Shown here piece after piece: positions 23,457-35,499 of a DNA stretch of 64,000 nucleotides. The stretch's first letter is position 1. The number at the start of each line of letters is the position of its first letter. A program made the translations under genes and the position numbers. The stretch comes from Lumnitzera littorea. Taxonomy: Eukaryota; Streptophyta; Magnoliopsida; Myrtales; Combretaceae. Location: the NCBI GenBank assembly GCA_024138015.1, contig JAMXBB010000007.1:68926947-68990946 (forward strand), read 5' to 3'. The notes under the pieces were generated by a model that saw only the letters and a list, made by a program, of their open reading frames with translations, was not told the origin of the DNA and made no database searches.

Positions 23457-26400
23457 GTAAGTAGACGGTAAAGTTTGACATGTTTTGGAATCCCTAATAC
23501 ATATCACTACATATTTACGTCTTCACATTATTCACAATCTTCTCCAATTATATACAACCAACCATGCTTGACTAGCCTCTATGCTATACTCTACTGACCA
23601 AACACACAACTACACCTTACACTTAACCACATTACACGCTTAATCACTCACTTTCGAACATAGTCACACACCAACACTTGTTATACGTTGCACTCACATG
23701 CTCACCGTACATATGGGCACTCACTCCTAGTCGTCACTTAATCGCAATCTACACAACACATACATCATCGATCAAAACACAATACATACACTAAGGTTCA
23801 CACACATCCACACACTAAAGTCGATCACACATACTCTCATGTCCCCTCTCATAGCATGACACACAATAACACACCCACGATAGCACACCACATAATTACA
23901 CACAAATACATTTGCATATTCATCTATTGTACGCTACACGCATACGTACCGAATCCCAATAAGTCATGCATAGACCATACTACATGCTATACACTGCTAC
24001 ATGAACACGATCCACTACTATGGTGTATGATGCCGTACTGCGCATGATCAAGACCACACTGAGCACATGAATGTAGTCTAGTAGATCATAATGATCAACA
24101 CAAATATGCCAATTATGTATGACTCAATCCGTTTAGGTAATAAAAATTATTTTCTTTAATTAATTATTTTAATAGTTAATTTAATTATTTTTACTAATTT
24201 TTTTAGTGTAGGTTTTTTTGTCTATTTAATAATAATAGTCATATAATTTGCTATTTTTTAGATAATTTGAATTTTTGATAAATTTAGTTAAATTGCATTT
24301 TTTAACCAAAATTGCATTTTTTTTTAAACTTACATATATTTTCTCTAAGATACGAAGATACGTATCTTAATATATCTTGCATGTAGGATTTAGGAAAAAT
24401 ATTTATTTATTGACATGTAGTGACTTTTTTTTAAAAATAATAAAAATCTTAATTGGAGTTTTAAAAAAAAGATTTAGTTAGGTTTTTTTTTTAAAGCAGA
24501 TTCGTGAAATTAAATCTTTTTAGGTTTTTTTTAAATAATAAATTGTTAAATAACATAAATCTAGCTTGATTTCCAAATTTAGAAAAAGAACTACCTACTA
24601 AATCTTTTCTAAAAAAAACTTACGTTAGTTTAATTTCGACTAGTGGGTATGTAGGTACCTTCGAAACAACCATAAAATTTTATTTTTCTTTTTTTTTTTT
24701 TTAAATTCGTAATAAAAATCATAAAAAATTCATTTTAGTTACACTTTTACATATTTGTACATATCTTAGCATTTTTAGAAAAATTATAAAAATAAAGCCT
24801 GTTAAATTATTTTTTATTTTTACATGGTGACTTGGTCTTAATAGATTAGCCTCCGAACTTAGGTTCTTCTGGTTAATTTTCTAAAAATAATTTCTTTAGA
24901 AAATCCATGAACTAGTTGCCAAATTAGGGTTTCCCCTCTTAGAAACTCTAATTTTTTTTTTTACCAGTGTAACTAGTTGGTAACTTCAATTTTTTAAAAA
25001 TATTTTTTAAAAGAAAAATATTTTTCTTAATTTAATGTTGAGTAATTTATATTAAGCGAGTTGGACTTAATATAAGTTGAATTAAGGAAGCTAAAGTAAG
25101 GCTCGACATTAAAGTTTAAAGAAAACCAATTCTTTTAACTTTGAAAACATTTTGAAGTCGTCACTTGACTATAATTAGGAAATAAAGTTAAGTTATAACC
25201 AATTAGGTAGATTATTTATAACCTAGTTACTAGTTTATCGATAAAACTAATTTTTAAAACAATTTTTTAAAACTAGAGATTTAGATCCAATGGTTATCCT
25301 ATTAAACCCTAAATGAGTACTATTTTTAACTTTTTGAATTTAATTTTTCTTTTTAAATGCTCTTCCAATAATGTTTATTTAAAAGCTGTAATTGAAATTA
25401 TATTTACTTACAAGAAAATAATAATTTAAAGAATTATTTACTAAAGGGGGAAAATATATTTTTTCCCATATTTTAAGTCGCCTTATATGTATGGGTGTCT
25501 ATATATCCACTATTTAAGATTAGACTTTCATAGTTCATTCTTGAAAATTTGTAGGTAAGTTGATTTTAAATTTTGAAAAAAAGAACGGGTTTATGTTTTT
25601 ACTCAGTTCAATTTATTTAAGGAAAATTTTTAAAGGGTCATAGACCCAATTTTATTTATTGAAAGTTTTAAGAAAAGGATCTTAATTTGGAAAGAGGATC
25701 GGTTACTTTTATTTATTTTTAGAAAAATTGATTTTCTAAGTGATAACAAGATTTTATTATTATTATTATTATTATTATTTTGACCAAAGCATAAATGAAT
25801 AAAACTATACTAAACTCTCTTTTTTTTGTTTTTTTTATCTCTTTTTCTTTCCCTTTATTTTTTTCCTTTTTTGTTCCTTTTTTTTTGTTTTTTACAATTA
25901 CAAGAATTGACAAGAACAAATAAATGAAAAATAATAATAAAAAAATTACAAAACAAATAAATAAAATAGAAAACAAGGATAAGTACCAAACTTGAGCTTG
26001 CAGTATGGGTTAATCGGTTTGGGTATGGATTAGGATTGGGTCTTAGAGCCGTTTGGATCAGAGCTCTGATGCATTACGTGTAGTTTGGTTCGAATCGCAA
26101 GTAGTAGGTTGGAAAGGGTGTTTCGGTTTGATTTAGCCACCAAATTGATTGGGAAAATGGACTTTTGAGTATTTTTTATTAGGTTTAGGGGGTTTAGGTT
26201 CAACGCCTTAGGTTTTTATGGTGGTTTGGGTAGTGGCCAACACATTTGGGCAGTCGGCGAAGGTAGTGGTGGTCACCTGTGTGAATGTAGTTGCGTGTGG
26301 GTGTGGAGTATATAATGGTTTAGAGTAGATAATAGTGAAGATGGGGCTGTGCGAGAGTGGGTTGGCATAGGGTCGTTGGTTGGATTGTTGTGTCGTTGTC

Positions 26401-27190
26401 ACTGCTACTATGGGTTAGTGTAAGGAAGAGAAAGATTCATTGGTGGTTCATTGCACGGTGCGCGGTAATAGGCATAGGTCAGCAGCTAAAGGATGAAGGT
26501 CCGAAAGTGGTAGGAGAGAGGGTGGTCGAGTGGATGGATGACAGTAGTGGCATTGGTGTGTGATTGAAAATGAAGGAAAATGGGGCTTGGTCAAATGAGA
26601 GAGGGTCATGTTTGAAGGTTTACAGTAGATGGATAAGGATGTGGTGGCGTCGATGGAGTGATTGATTGTGGACAACTGTGTACGATGGGACTGATGTTGT
26701 TATGTAATGGTTGTTGGTCGTTAGCATCAAGGGCTTACTGTTCATGGTTCGTACGTGGGAATATGTCAACAGATACTATGGTTTGAGTTTTTGAGTAGTG
26801 AAAGTATGGACATTAGGTTTGGTGTCGCGTGTGTTGTCCAATGGTTTGCAATCATTTGGGTAGTGGAAATAGCATTGTGAAGTGTAGCCATAACTAGGTC
26901 GAGGGAGAACGGGTTAAGTGAGAAAGCGAGAGAGGTAGCAGTAGTTTGTACTATGTTAGTTGTGAACGAAAAAAAGAGAGTGGGTTGTATGTAGTTCCCT
27001 ATGTGTTATGTATTTTAGTGAGAAGGGGAGGGAAAGAAAAGGAAAGAAGAGAAGAAGGGGAGATGTATTGTCAAGGTCAATCATGAAGTGCTACGTGTCA
27101 TGACTAGACACATAGCCTAATGATTTCTTGACATGTGGCAGTGTGGTGTGTTTTGGATAAAAAAGTAAAGGGCAATTTCCACCTTTAACA

Positions 27191-27255
27191 AGATTTGAAC
27201 CCCTGACCTCAAGCTTAATATAATCCTAAACCCAAGTGCTTAGCTGTTAGGCCGT
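27191..27255 (-). repeat. tRNA-like (A/B box) motif inside LTR
   Basis: On the minus strand: ggcctaacagctaagcactt, then ttgaggtc and a B-box-like gggttcaaatct. The A-like to B-like spacing is about 47 nt, as in tRNA genes. A related motif lies on the plus strand at 62503-62570. It is not a complete tRNA (no acceptor stem seen). Confidence 0.45.
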
Positions 27256-27585
27256 TGGTTTATGCCTTATCAATATATACAATTAAATTGTATATATAGC
27301 TTAAGTTAACTTGAGTTAGATTCAAATCTAAACTCAGACTTAAGAGTCCTCTCTTTATTTTTATATAAATTAAAAATTCTATATTTTATAACTATCTAAA
27401 AAATTTATTATTTTCTAAATTCCCTAAATCCTTTATTTTTTTTTTCAATTTTTTGTGTTTTTCTAAATTTTTATATTTTTTGTAAATTTCTTATTTTTTG
27501 GTGCTTTTTCCTAATTTAGAATCCTTTACCCTATTTTAAAAAATTTAAAAAATAAAAGGGGTGAGGGAATAAAGTGTCTACAGCC

Positions 27586-28274
27586 ATCATGCAATGCAGG
27601 GATGATAAATGAGGCTAACTTAGATAGTTTATCTACCTCCACATTTTCTACTAAGGGGATCTTGTCGACCTCCTACGAAATGAATTTTGTGGGCAAACCT
27701 TGCATTACTTATAAGTACCTAATCATGGTTTTCCCCTTGGTCTCATATTCTCCTTTTACTTATTGTACCATTAGCATGGAATTTGAGTGTATGTTTAGCT
27801 TCTTTGCTCCAATATCTTTAGCAATCTTTAGGTTGGCAATAAGTGCTTCATACTCATTGTTGGTCACTAGGAAACCAAACTTTAGAGCATAAAGTATCTT
27901 TGTTCTGTATGGGCCTTGTATCATTATGTCGGCCCCACTCCCCCATTAGTGAAGGAGCCATTGATGTGGAGGGTCCATATGGATATGGTGAGCTTTAGTT
28001 ATGGCTTGCCTACTCCAATATATTCCATAATGAAATCTACAAAGACTTATGCCTTAATTGCTTGCCTAGGGCGTAATTATATTGCATGGGCGGTAAGCTC
28101 AATGGAATATTTCATCATTTGGCCCAATGCATCAGGTTTCCATAGGATCACTTTGGGTTGCTAGTCTATCAACACTATGATTAGGTGGGATTGGAAGTAG
28201 AGCCTAAGCTTTCGAGCAACGATGACCATTGCTAAGGTGAACTTTTCCACCTTAGTGTATCTTATCTCCAGCCC
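27586..28274 (-). pseudogene. RNase H domain of Tat element 1 pol, decayed
   Basis: Minus-strand translation near 27900-27790 gives IQGPYRTKILYALKFGFL, TNNEYEALIANLKIAKD and a following KLNIHSNSMLMVQ, the archetypal second half of a Tat RNase H. Stops and frameshifts interrupt it. The right end of the nested element (27580) cuts just after the LASFIIPALHDG-like segment, before integrase. Confidence 0.75.
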
Positions 28275-29540
28275 TTATAGGATGTGGTTGACATAATATA
28301 AAGGTTTGTGTTCACATCCTTCGACTCTTATGAAGACCAACGATAATACTTTGTTGTTAATGATGAGGTATAAGTACAACCCTTCTTTAGGGATTGGCTT
28401 AGAGAGTACTGGTAGACTTGCTAGGAAGTCTTTTAAGTTATTAAAGGCTTTCTGGCATTTAGTTGTCCACTTAAACTCACTAAGGTTCTTTAGTACCTTA
28501 AAGAATTCAGTGCATTTGTCCACGCTTCTAAATATGAATTTGTTCAAGGCAACAATTCTTCTAGTTAGGCACTGCACCTCCTTTATGGTTTTGGGGGCCT
28601 TCATGTCTCGAACTACTTTGATCTTATCTAGGTTAGTTTCTATTCCTCACTCTGTTACCATAAACTCAAGGAACTTCCCAAATGCAACTTCAAAGACACA
28701 TTTCTAGGGATTCAGTTTCATTTAGTACTGGTGTTTAGAATGTTTCAAGGAGGTCTCCTATGTTGCCTCTTTTGATTTTGCTCTTGATGATCATGTTGTC
28801 TTCATAGACTTTGATGTTCCTACCTATTTATGGCTTAAATATATGGGTGATAAGCCTCTGGTATATGGTACTGACGTTCTTCAAGTTGAATGGCATGACC
28901 TTACAGTAGTAGGTTTCCGAATTCTATGACGAATGGGTGTAGACCTTGTCTTCGGGAGCCATTTGAATTTGGTTATATCTTAAGTAGGCATCCATGAAGC
29001 TAAGAATTATATGTCTTGACATCAAGTTAATGAACTAGTCTATGCAAGGGAGAGGAAAGCAATCTTTAAGACATGCTTTGTTAAGATCAGTGTAATTTAC
29101 GAACATTTAATTTGCCGTTGGCTTTCTTTACGAGCACAATGTTAGCTATCTAGGTCAGGTAATTTTCTTGTCTTATGAAGTAGGCTCATTGTAGGTTCTA
29201 CACCTCTTGCTCAATTAATGCTTGGCACTTTAGGGTGAAGTGTGACCTTCTTTACTTGACTTGTCGGATGGTAGGGTCAACATTCAGGTGATGGGTAGCT
29301 TCTAGTATATTGATGATGCCTAACATGTCTTCTAGGGTGAGCACGAATATGTTCGTGTTTTATTTGAAGAATGCTGCGATCTCGACCTTTTCATTGTCTG
29401 GTAACTTGGCCCCTATCTTTGTGGTCATTCTTAAGGCATTCAAGAGTTTGATTTCTTCAGTCTTCTTGGCTAGCTCCCCTTGCAGTGTTGAGGCTAAGGG
29501 GGTGGTAGACTTTATGTTTATGATGTTGTATCTAGTTTAG
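28275..29540 (-). pseudogene. Reverse transcriptase domain of Tat element 1 pol, decayed
   Basis: The best stretch is 28604-28275 on the minus strand (109 codons): KTIKEVQCLTRRIVALNKF, DKCTEFFKVLK, FKWTTKCQKAFNNLKDFL, which is the RT connection region of Tat-type pol. Upstream (29540-28700) fragments such as HHLNVDPTIRQVK, QALIEQEV and NIVLVKKANGKL are recognisable RT N-terminal motifs. No continuous frame remains. Confidence 0.75.
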
Positions 29541-30110
29541 GCTTTGAGGTAAAGTGATCTAGATAAAATCTGGTCTCCTTACACTTCGTCCACTCCAATA
29601 GGTATCATGAACTTTACTTTCAAGCATCTTTGGTTGATGAACATGTCAAATTTTATGATGCTTGGCTAGCCTAGAATCATATTATATGGCGACCAGAGGT
29701 CAATGATGACAAAGTTTATTGATTATATGGCAATGTTTCTTGGTCACCCATTTGTATTGGTAGAGTGATGGTTCCTTTTCCTAGCATAAATCTACCTTAT
29801 TCGAAGCTTGTGACACTATATTCATATGACTGTAGGACTTCATCCAGCTGGTCCCTCATTTGCTTGTAGGTACTGTAGACAAGCATGTCTATTGAGCTCC
29901 CACTATTGACGAACATTTTAGAGACATCAAAGTAACCAATCTCAGCATTTATTATGTATGCACTGCTATGAGGTAGATTGATAACTTACTTGCCTTCATC
30001 AGTAAAGGTGATTGTTGTATCTTTCCTTGGCCTTTTAGTTCTTACGAGTTATACCTCGTGTTGGGTTATTATGGATGTAGTGTCTGAAAGGAGTCCAAGT
30101 CCCCTAAATA
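29541..30110 (-). pseudogene. Protease/linker region of Tat element 1, decayed
   Basis: Position between gag and RT, with fragments such as a VDSGSSIDMLV-like motif encoded around 29905-29870 (plus strand ctattgagctcccactattgac), which fits an aspartic protease active site. Heavily broken. Confidence 0.5.
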
Positions 30111-31379
30111 TAGTGTTGACCTATCTCCATTGCCCTCGATAGTTCTATTCTTCTGTGGGAGCATTAATTTATTCGTTGTGTTGTTGTTGTTTCACTTAAT
30201 GGCATTAAGTTGGTTGTTGATTTTGGTTCTTTTTTTTTTTATTTTTTTATCCACAATAAAGTGGTCAATGCAGCTTTGTGAACAAGACCTTCAATTGTGC
30301 TCTAAAGATGATGGCATTCATCTGTGTTATAGCCTTATACTCTATGGTAATCACAAGACTTACTTGAGTTTGCTACTTCTATCATTTTGTGGACATTTAG
30401 TGATCATGAGAGTTTTTCCCCAACCTTGTACATGATTTCACTAAGGGGTCTATTGAGGGGTGTGTATAAGGGATAGTCTTGGAATTTCTATCTTTGCCTT
30501 TCTCGTTTGTCTCGTACTAAAGGTTATAGTTTAGGGTCCTTAAACCTTAGGTGGTCTTTTACTGACCTACAAATGTTGTTATCTACCTTAAATTGGGCTC
30601 TAATGGCGTCTTCTTAGGCTACATATTTTTTAACAACTTGCATGAATTCATCTAGAGAGTTAGGTTTGTTTTTTGTGACTGCGTTGAATAGCTTTCCTTT
30701 AGGGTCTATTCATGATATGAGAGTTTGCAAAGTTGTTCCAGTGTCAAGCTTTGACACTTGTAACTTTGCATAATTGAAGTGCTCGAGGTATGCCAGTAAG
30801 GTTTCATTGGGCCGCTGTCTAACGTTGTAAGCATGGAGGAGTCTCTTCTTAGGACTTTAAAGCTTAGGAAGTGCTATTGGAACTTGCTTCCTAGGTCATC
30901 AAATGAGGTGATGGAGGTACCGGTAGGTTGTTAAACCAGAGCAAGGCTGCTTTGGCTAATGTGCTAGGGAAGGCTTTGCATACGATTGTATAGGAGAAGT
31001 TGTGGAGGCTCATCAATGTTCAAAAGTAGACGAGGTGATCATCTAGGTTAGTAATACCATCGTAGGTATTGAGATGCAGTAGTCTTATGCCTACGGGTAG
31101 AGTTTCTTCCAAGATTGAGGGGGTAAAAGGGCTCTTTATTGCTGTAGAGTGTGATGCATGGGTTGAAGACTCCACTTTCTTTTGGTCGCATATGCTTAAT
31201 GCATGGCGAATGTGCTCATTTAGTTCATTGATGTTCATGTCTATAAAGCCTTTTGGCAATTGTTTTGGTGACAAGTTGTCAACTGGCCTACTTGTTGCTA
31301 TATGTTCGCCTTGCATTTGTGTTTTGTCGTGATTGCGCTTCAGTCGATTGGTGCAAGTCTTCGTAGGCTTATTGGCCAT
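30111..31379 (-). pseudogene. Gag of Tat element 1, decayed
   Basis: Starts MANKPTKTCTNRL at 31379 and stays open for 119 codons to 31020, including SPFTPSILEETLPVGIRLLH and NTYDGITNLDDHLVYF, the conserved entry of Tat gag. Downstream, in shifting frames, follow KAFPSTLAKAALLWFNNLP and a region ending near RFKDPKL (about 30530). No zinc knuckle was clearly seen. Confidence 0.7.
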
Positions 31380-31766
31380 GTTGATTTAAGTTGCATGAAC
31401 ATGCTAGACATGTAGTTCGTAGGTGTTGATTGTTGTTCGGGTTAGAAGAAGTACTAATTGTTGATTTATCATTAGGGCATTTTGGTATGCATTCTCGAGG
31501 AGCATGTCATCCTTATGTAAAGGCACAATAGACTCTTACGTCTTTTTATTTTCCTCAAGCATTTATTGAATAAGTAGTCTAAGATATTGAACTTTAGCTT
31601 TTTCATTTTCTAGTAGTAAGGGTATTACTACACGGCGTGATGAGAACATTGGGTTAATACTGTCTGGTTGCGACGTATTAGTATCTCCTATGTGTAAGGC
31701 ATGTTAATTGTTATTTTTACTTTTAACCATTATTTGTATGGTGGTCTAAACTGGTAGGCACCACAA
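31380..31766 (-). other. 5' leader and primer binding site candidate of Tat element 1
   Basis: The leader lies between gag and the LTR. On the element strand the sequence TGGTGCCTACCAGTTTAGACC (complement of 31743-31763) begins 3 bases from the LTR end and would be a tRNA-primed binding site. Its best tRNA partner was not determined. Confidence 0.4.
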
Positions 31767-32649
31767 TGTTGGTCATGAATAAACCAACCAAGAGAAATGT
31801 GGATGAAGTTGGGTTCCCATCGAACAAGGCCGGGGTCTTTGAGTTAGTTAGGGCTAAATAAGCTCCTTACTCCTTGTTACCTACAAAAAAGCCCCCTAGT
31901 AGAGTGACCTTGCAGACTCTTCAATGCTTAAGTTAACAAAGAGAACTAAGAAGAGAGTGAATCGAGGTGGCCGAGCAATAGGAGCCTAATGGGTCATGCT
32001 TAGCAGGTGTAGGTGGGTATTCTTTTTGTAAGAAGTGAAGTGACGAGAGAATTTGGATTCCCTTACTTGGTAGCCTTCTTTGCCATTTATAGGGGGAGAG
32101 AGATGTGCTCACCTAGACATGCGAAGGCCTCGGGTTCACTCATATAGGTTGTCGGTAGGTAACATGTACTATGAAGTCGACAAAGTGGTTTTGCAGGGCA
32201 ATCAATCATGATCATCCTAGTAGCTACGTTTGCCGCTCATTAGGCTGACATCTATAAGGGTTATCGAGTGTGTTGACCATACTACAGACGTTAGACAAAT
32301 GATAATGAGCCATAAATGGGTATTGGTGCTAAAGACAAGATGAGAGAGGCAAACACATCAGGGAAGCCTATAGGTGCTTAGTTAAGGTTAAGCTAAGCTT
32401 CTTGGAGCTTACAAAGATGCCATCATCTACCATGCTCGAGTCGAGCATATTGGGCTTAGTCCTTGAAGATGGATCCACTTAAATGGTTATTGAGATGCTC
32501 GTGGTAGGAATCACCAAGGTGGTCATGGTTAGGTGTCCGAGCAAGTCGCGACATAAAGGGGGAGTGGGATATTCGTTTATACTCTCCTTAGTAGGCTTCG
32601 GGAGCCTTCCCATAGGCTAGGCCTCAAGCCGAGCAAGAATTAGGCATCA
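31767..32649 (-). repeat. 5' LTR of Tat element 1
   Basis: Plus-strand boundaries tgttggtc (31767) and aggcatca (ending 32649). Matches the 3' LTR remnant 8550-9247 from 31951 onward. The ccatttatagggggag segment near 32090 is shared with other Tat LTRs here. Confidence 0.7.
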
Positions 32650-33597
32650 ATAAGGCCATTCTTTTTTGGTTTCTCTATCATCCTACCATCAAGGAGAGGG
32701 TTGAAGTACACCTATAGACTATAAGACTCCATCAATTCACTGTACATACCATCGGTGTATCGCTTATTATTGCATTCATATACAATGGCATAAGAGGCTT
32801 TATATCCTTTCTATTATCTAGGTAAACATCTAGTTAAAGCTTCCCATACACCATCAACATATCTAAGTACCTTCTTGCATGTCTACGCAATATCACCGCA
32901 CCTTAGGATTGCTGTGAAAGACCAACTATTGCCACTACTACTATAGGGATTAACCTTCTAGGTGTTTTGTAATAAGATTGCCATGCCTGTTCCCTTTTCT
33001 ATTTGGCATAAGCATCAACTACAATGATTTCTTTTATGTTTCCCTTCTTCCTCTTCTTAACAACATATTCTAACATCGTTGTTACAAAAAAGTCCATAGT
33101 CCCCCTCTTCCTTTATGCATGAAAGTAACCACTTTATTCACTCTTCCACTCATCTTCGTTCTTGTTAATTCTAATAATATCTTCATAGTCATCAAAGTTG
33201 ACATTTTATCAACATCTTCTATCTAACTTTTTCTAATTCACATCCTTAAAATCTTCCAAATCTTTTACCCTTTATATTATATTTTATTTTTTTTATTTAT
33301 TTATTTTTGCGTCCTATCATTCCCAATGTGATGTTTAACACTCTATAAATAACTCCTTTAGTAACATTTAGACAAAACATCTAACTTATTGAATTTGTAC
33401 CATTTTTATCAGTTATTAAATTATATTTCCATTTGAGATCGGAATGCTTAGCCCTAGTCTTACTTGTACTAATATTTCTTAGATCATATATCTTAATCGA
33501 TCTAAAAATATATTCAAAAGAATTACCATTTGTTTAAACTTATAAATATATAAGTATTAATACCTAATGTCACTCCATATCGATTATTTATGAGATA
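32650..33597 (-). other. Unassigned, weakly coding-like stretch
   Basis: Minus-strand translation of about 33180-32680 gives Lys/Arg-rich and ordered-looking patches (VVKKRKKGNIKEIIVVDAY, YYKTPRRLIPIVVVAIVG) separated by stops, suggesting an old transposase or other gene remnant. I cannot identify it. No LTR or inverted end was found around it. Confidence 0.3.
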
Positions 33598-33870
33598 TCG
33601 AAAAAATTATAGTGGAGGGAATTAATTTTTGAGGATAAGTTCAAATAAGGGATTAATATTTTGAAAAGCTCAAATAAGGGATGAACGTATCATAAAATAG
33701 TTCAAATACGGGATTCATAATAGTCAATCTATAAAATTATTTGAATCATTTTGTAAAACGTTAATATCTTGTATAAATTTTTCAAAATATTGATTTTTTA
33801 TTTGAACCATATTGTGAAACGATAATTTCTTATTTGAATTTATTTCTAAACATTGATTTTGTCTGTTGTA
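33598..33870. repeat. Foldback element built of inverted 35-bp motifs
   Basis: gttcaaataagggattaata (33639-33658, continuing ttttgaaaa) pairs with its reverse complement at 33779-33807. Related copies of ttcaaata.ggga and of cat.ttgtgaaacg lie on both sides in opposing orientation, so the whole segment can fold on itself. Likely a MITE or MULE-end derivative. Confidence 0.55.
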
Positions 33871-35400
33871 ATTTTCCTATATAACATCAATTGAAATCAT
33901 GTTTTAACATTAACTATAATATAGCAAGTTCGAAAAAGTGATATTGAAAATTATTTAAGAATTTTCTTTTAACGACTAGTCGAAGGCTTAAAGGACCAAA
34001 GGTACAATGATATATATAATGAGTGGAAGACAGAAGAACATAGCTCGCTTCAAAGATAGCAAAAAGGTGGGTGGAAGGGGGACCATCTTATCCTTATTTC
34101 CATAATCATGGCACTCGTCATTCGAGGGATAGGTTAAATTAAACATGGATGCCTCGCGACTAGTAAGCTACAATAGGAGGAGTTTTTAGAGCTGAAAGAG
34201 GATAATGGGTTATGAGTTTCTCAAGAAGAGTATAGGGAATAGACATTTTAAGTACCGAAACGTGGAGTCTTTTGGGGTATAAAATATTGCCAACTCATGG
34301 GATTCTTGAGAATTAAAGAATTGTAGATGCTCAAATAAAAGGTACATGTACTTAGTTTAATAGATTTTATCATATTATTAATGCTTGAAAGGCAAAGCTC
34401 TCCTCTTTTGAGGAAATCAAGTTGGAGTTGACCTGCTAAGAGTCCAATGTAGTAGCAAATGTCATGGCGTTAGTAGTTCGCAGTTTATCCCATGTTTTGA
34501 GGAAATAATTTGTTTTGTTCCTCCATTTGTAGTAAGCAAATCTCAGAGAGAAATGTATGTATCTATGAATCACGGGGGGGCATCAAACTCCTTCTATTGT
34601 AACAGTAAGATAATTCCTCTTTACCAACTAGTCCTTAGCATCTTGAAAGTAAAAAGCTTGTGTAACTTAGATGCATTTCAAGATACAATGTAAAATATTA
34701 CTCTTACGCTAAACTTAGCTTAAGTACATTAGGAGTTTCGTTGTTAATGGGTATCATAAGGTGTAATTAGAATATACTTCTATGCAAATCAATTTTTACT
34801 TGACTTTTTAGTCAGGAGATACTTACATGTTAAGTTCATTTAATAAGAACCTAACAAGATCAACAAAATTCTTTAATTTTTTCCCCTTATTAGACACAAT
34901 TATACATGTTACTAAGACACTCATCATGAAACTTAATCGCATTTGATTAACTACATGGAAACCTTAATGTAATGAGTTTAAGTATTAAAATACTAAGTTT
35001 TATGAGCACACGTAAACTTAATTAATTTAATCATTAATGAAACTGGAATAAAATTCTCCAAGCAAAATTGTTGACTCTAAGGATTTGTAATTTTGACTTC
35101 TAAAAGCTCTTATAGACATGAGAAAGCAAACTAGTATCCGCAATCGTGATTCTGCTCTTCTAGTGTACCAATATGCTTTTTCTTAATTTTAATATTGATT
35201 TGTATCTAATCTAAATCTTACTTTGCTCTATTTTAAGAAATCCAAGCGGTTTTCACCTATTTGAAAAATGGTTATATTAATAAGAGGTAAAAATATCACA
35301 ACATGTTCAGTTGGTTTCATGGGAAATAAAACTATTACTTCATCTTATTTGCTAAATAGCTATTTTATAGAATGCTTATTGTCACGAAACAAGGAATTAC
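33871..35400. other. AT-rich noncoding DNA
   Basis: No ORF over 60 codons and no repeat structure recognised. Confidence 0.5.
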
Positions 35401-35499
35401 TTACGAGGACCAAGGAATAGTATTTATTAGTATTTTTCAACATACTTCTAAGCTATCCATGAAACCTTAGCTTAGTAGTCAAGTTGTAGACTCTGTAAA

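Larger units (their letters stand above)
15894..27580 (+). mobile_element. Nested Tat-type element 2 (plus strand)
   Basis: Bounded at the left by tgtagacacc (15894), a typical Tat LTR start, and at the right by tgtctaca (27573-27580), its inverted counterpart. LTR starts at 15894 and 22893 are colinear for about 2.2 kb. A polypurine tract precedes the second one. The 3' LTR could extend to 27580 (4.7 kb), whereas the 5' LTR is recognisable only to about 18140. The internal region (18141-22892) has lost gag-pol. The element interrupts the RNase H/integrase junction of Tat element 1 at 27580. A gccat follows the right end and also occurs at 15828-15832, but I do not regard that as a proven target duplication. 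Confidence 0.65.
22893..27580 (+). repeat. 3' LTR of nested Tat element 2 (long form)
   Basis: Starts tgtaaagac at 22893 and probably ends tgtctaca at 27580. The proximal part (to 25110) matches the 5' LTR at 15894-18140; the distal part begins with a motif (aagtcgtcacttgac) widespread in Tat LTRs and matches 14092-15060. Distal contents include (TAT)n at about 25757-25780, a G/T-rich stretch 26000-26900 whose ORFs look spurious, and a tRNA-like motif near 27191-27255. A length of 4.7 kb is long but within the range for Tat LTRs. Confidence 0.6.
8550..32649 (-). mobile_element. Tat-type Ty3/Gypsy element 1 (minus strand), split by a nested element
   Basis: The element reads right to left: 5' LTR 31767-32649, primer-site candidate near 31753, gag (31379-30100), protease/RT/RNase H (30100-27586), then a nested insertion (about 13990-27580), a 104-bp tandem repeat (13226-13765), an antisense extra gene (9816-12210, plus strand), a polypurine tract (complement of 9248-9262) and the 3' LTR remnant 8550-9247. 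An extra gene in antisense between pol and the 3' LTR, and tandem repeats in the 3' untranslated region, are established traits of the Tat lineage. I found no integrase; it was probably lost at the nested insertion. All frames are broken. Confidence 0.75.

Noticed and set aside
25719..25976. 85-codon minus-strand ORF rich in Phe, Ile and Lys
   Set aside because: Arises from (TAT)n and poly-pyrimidine runs inside the LTR; no membrane protein evidence.
15828..27585. gccat at both 15828 and 27581 as target duplication of nested element 2
   Set aside because: The left copy is 61 bp away from the LTR start at 15894, so the match is probably chance.
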